This document shows positions 63,401 through 64,000 of a DNA stretch of 64,000 bases, in pieces. The position numbers were made by a program, and so were the translations under genes. Positions within the stretch are counted from its first letter, which is position 1, and each line of letters begins with the position of its first letter. The notes beneath the pieces were generated by a model, which saw nothing but the letters and a program-made list of their open reading frames with translations, had not been told where the DNA came from and searched no databases. Source of the stretch: Edaphochlamys debaryana (taxonomy: Eukaryota; Chlorophyta; Chlorophyceae; Chlamydomonadales); the NCBI GenBank assembly GCA_016858145.1, contig JAEHOE010000001.1, forward strand, positions 248,001 through 312,000, in the 5' to 3' direction.

Positions 63401-64000
63401 GCGGCGCGGTTGCCCTCCCAAGGGGTCCCTGGCGGTCGGAAGCACACACCCTGCCCCGGCACCACCGCACCCCCCCCAGGGGGGCCGCCCCCGCCCCCGC
63501 GGGCGGAGCCCTCGCCGGCGGCAGGCGGCTGGCCATGACCGTCGCGGTGGCCGTTTGGTTGGTCGTTGGCGGTTGATGCGGCGTTGGCGGCGGCCCGGCG
63601 GCGCACGGCGCGCTGGAAGTTTCGGTTGTTCTCAACCGCCACGCCCAGGGCTGCCCGGACCAGGTCCTCCTCGGCCCTGAGGGGGCAAAGAGGGGTCACG
63701 AAGGGGCCGGGCCACGTGGGAATGGGAGGAGGAGGACAGGGTGGGGGCCAGGAGGCCACCCCTTTCATTCTGCAAAGGGGCAGCGCAGCTCAGGACAGGC
63801 CCCTCCTAATGAGTGGCCCCCCCTCCCCCGACCCACGCCAGCAGCTCCGCGGCGTGCTGCTCCTCCTTGGGGCTGCCCACCAGCAGCCAGTGCTCGGCGC
63901 CTGGGGTGGGTGGGGGTGGGGGGATGACGCCGGGTTGAGGTGTGGGACCGGGTGCAAGGGCAAGGGTCGCCGTCTTAGCACCCAGCACCGCCCCAAGCGA
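52317..64000 (-). CDS. DCL: Dicer-like ribonuclease III (5' end beyond the window)
   Basis: The predicted enzyme cuts double-stranded RNA into small RNAs for silencing. In order on the minus strand: a possible end of a helicase C domain (AEHWLLVGSPKEEQHAAELLAW split over 63900-63833), Pro/Ser/Ala-rich linkers, DUF283, a platform-like segment (VLHLYCFVLCPHTKVELP; GVLLPERLPEG and LYVPSQQGACAFG), a long exon 59174-57145, a connector (LHGLPSMLWRLEGL), then RNase IIIa and IIIb. Well-supported 3' exons are 56227-56164, 55918-55214, 55009-54695, 54499-54098, 53614-53502, 53315-53156, 52990-52580 and 52421-52317. Long Ala/Gly/Pro/Gln inserts interrupt the conserved parts. I see no double-stranded-RNA-binding domain after RNase IIIb and no clear PAZ domain. 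The start lies outside the window. Some 5' joins (such as the 63833 donor with the exon starting 63676) do not agree in phase as I read them. Confidence 0.88.
54695..56530 (-). other. RNase IIIa domain
   Basis: The signature NNDRIEYLGDAVLKLLV supplies the first two acidic residues (Glu and Asp). HEGVLSFMRDALVCNETLA follows, and KRLADALEALIGA supplies the second pair. The two halves are separated by an insert of well over 150 residues rich in Ala, Gly, Lys and Gln in the exon 55918-55214. Confidence 0.88.
57709..57748 (-). repeat. Hexanucleotide run encoding Gly-Gln repeats in the Dicer-like gene
   Basis: About six to seven copies of cccctg/ccttgc-type hexamers encode GQGQGQ within the long exon. 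It is likely an unstable, disordered insert. Confidence 0.7.
61586..62542 (-). other. DUF283 (Dicer dimerisation) domain
   Basis: The segments AVWAVDLLLQLCFQLPGND, then RYRFRIFMPANLGMAP with GDREVAKK, then LACLEAVRQLWLRGDIDD match the order and character of the Dicer DUF283 domain (a helix ending in a LP-D motif, beta strands with the P-G segment, an AKK/cleA helix, then G-lddhL). A Pro/Gly/Gln-rich insert lies between the strands. Three exons are involved. Confidence 0.75.
63833..63900 (-). other. Possible end of the Dicer helicase C-terminal domain
   Basis: This 68-nt exon has consensus acceptor and donor. In the protein-like frame it encodes EHWLLVGSPKEEQHAAELLAW, similar in shape to the segment after the last helicase motif of Dicers. 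The preceding motifs lie off the window, so this is a tentative call. Confidence 0.4.

Overview
The window looks like nuclear DNA of a chlorophyte green alga, most likely a volvocine (Chlamydomonas-like) species. The evidence is strongly GC-rich sequence, genes split by many short GT-AG and occasional GC-AG introns, serine-proline-rich (hydroxyproline-type) extracellular stalks, and long Ala/Gly/Pro inserts in conserved proteins. No prokaryotic operon structure, rRNA, tRNA or CRISPR was seen.

Region 1 (1-32137) is one head-to-tail tandem array. It has twelve units plus a truncated thirteenth, with a full period of about 2.78-2.79 kb, and it continues off the left edge. Each unit carries one ORF that ends in a conserved C-terminal block, followed by about 1.5 kb of non-coding DNA. 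The ORF resembles the DNA-binding N-terminal half of a Tc1/mariner-type transposase without a catalytic domain; this is an inference. Copies 1-6 keep the ORF open and copies 7-12 share a one-base frameshift. Copies 2 and 7 carry the same 803-bp deletion. Variants change in one direction along the array.

Region 2 (32138-33664) holds part of an unidentified minus-strand gene that runs into the array, plus a short upstream spacer.

Region 3 (33665-50814) holds two convergent type-B carboxylesterase genes. The plus-strand gene (33665-37405) is a secreted single-domain enzyme of 641 residues in 13 exons. The minus-strand gene (50814-39218) is remarkable: reading 43 exons with consistent splice phases gives one 2,342-residue protein. 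It has a signal peptide, three complete tandem esterase domains that each keep a Ser-Glu-His triad, a proline-rich stalk, an unidentified membrane-proximal region, one transmembrane helix and a cytoplasmic tail.

Region 4 (52317-64000, minus strand, 5' end outside the window) is most of a Dicer-like ribonuclease: a possible helicase tail, DUF283, a platform-like region, a connector and two RNase III domains with all acidic active-site residues. It would cut double-stranded RNA into small RNAs. Exon joins in the two RNase III domains are well supported; upstream joins are only partly resolved.
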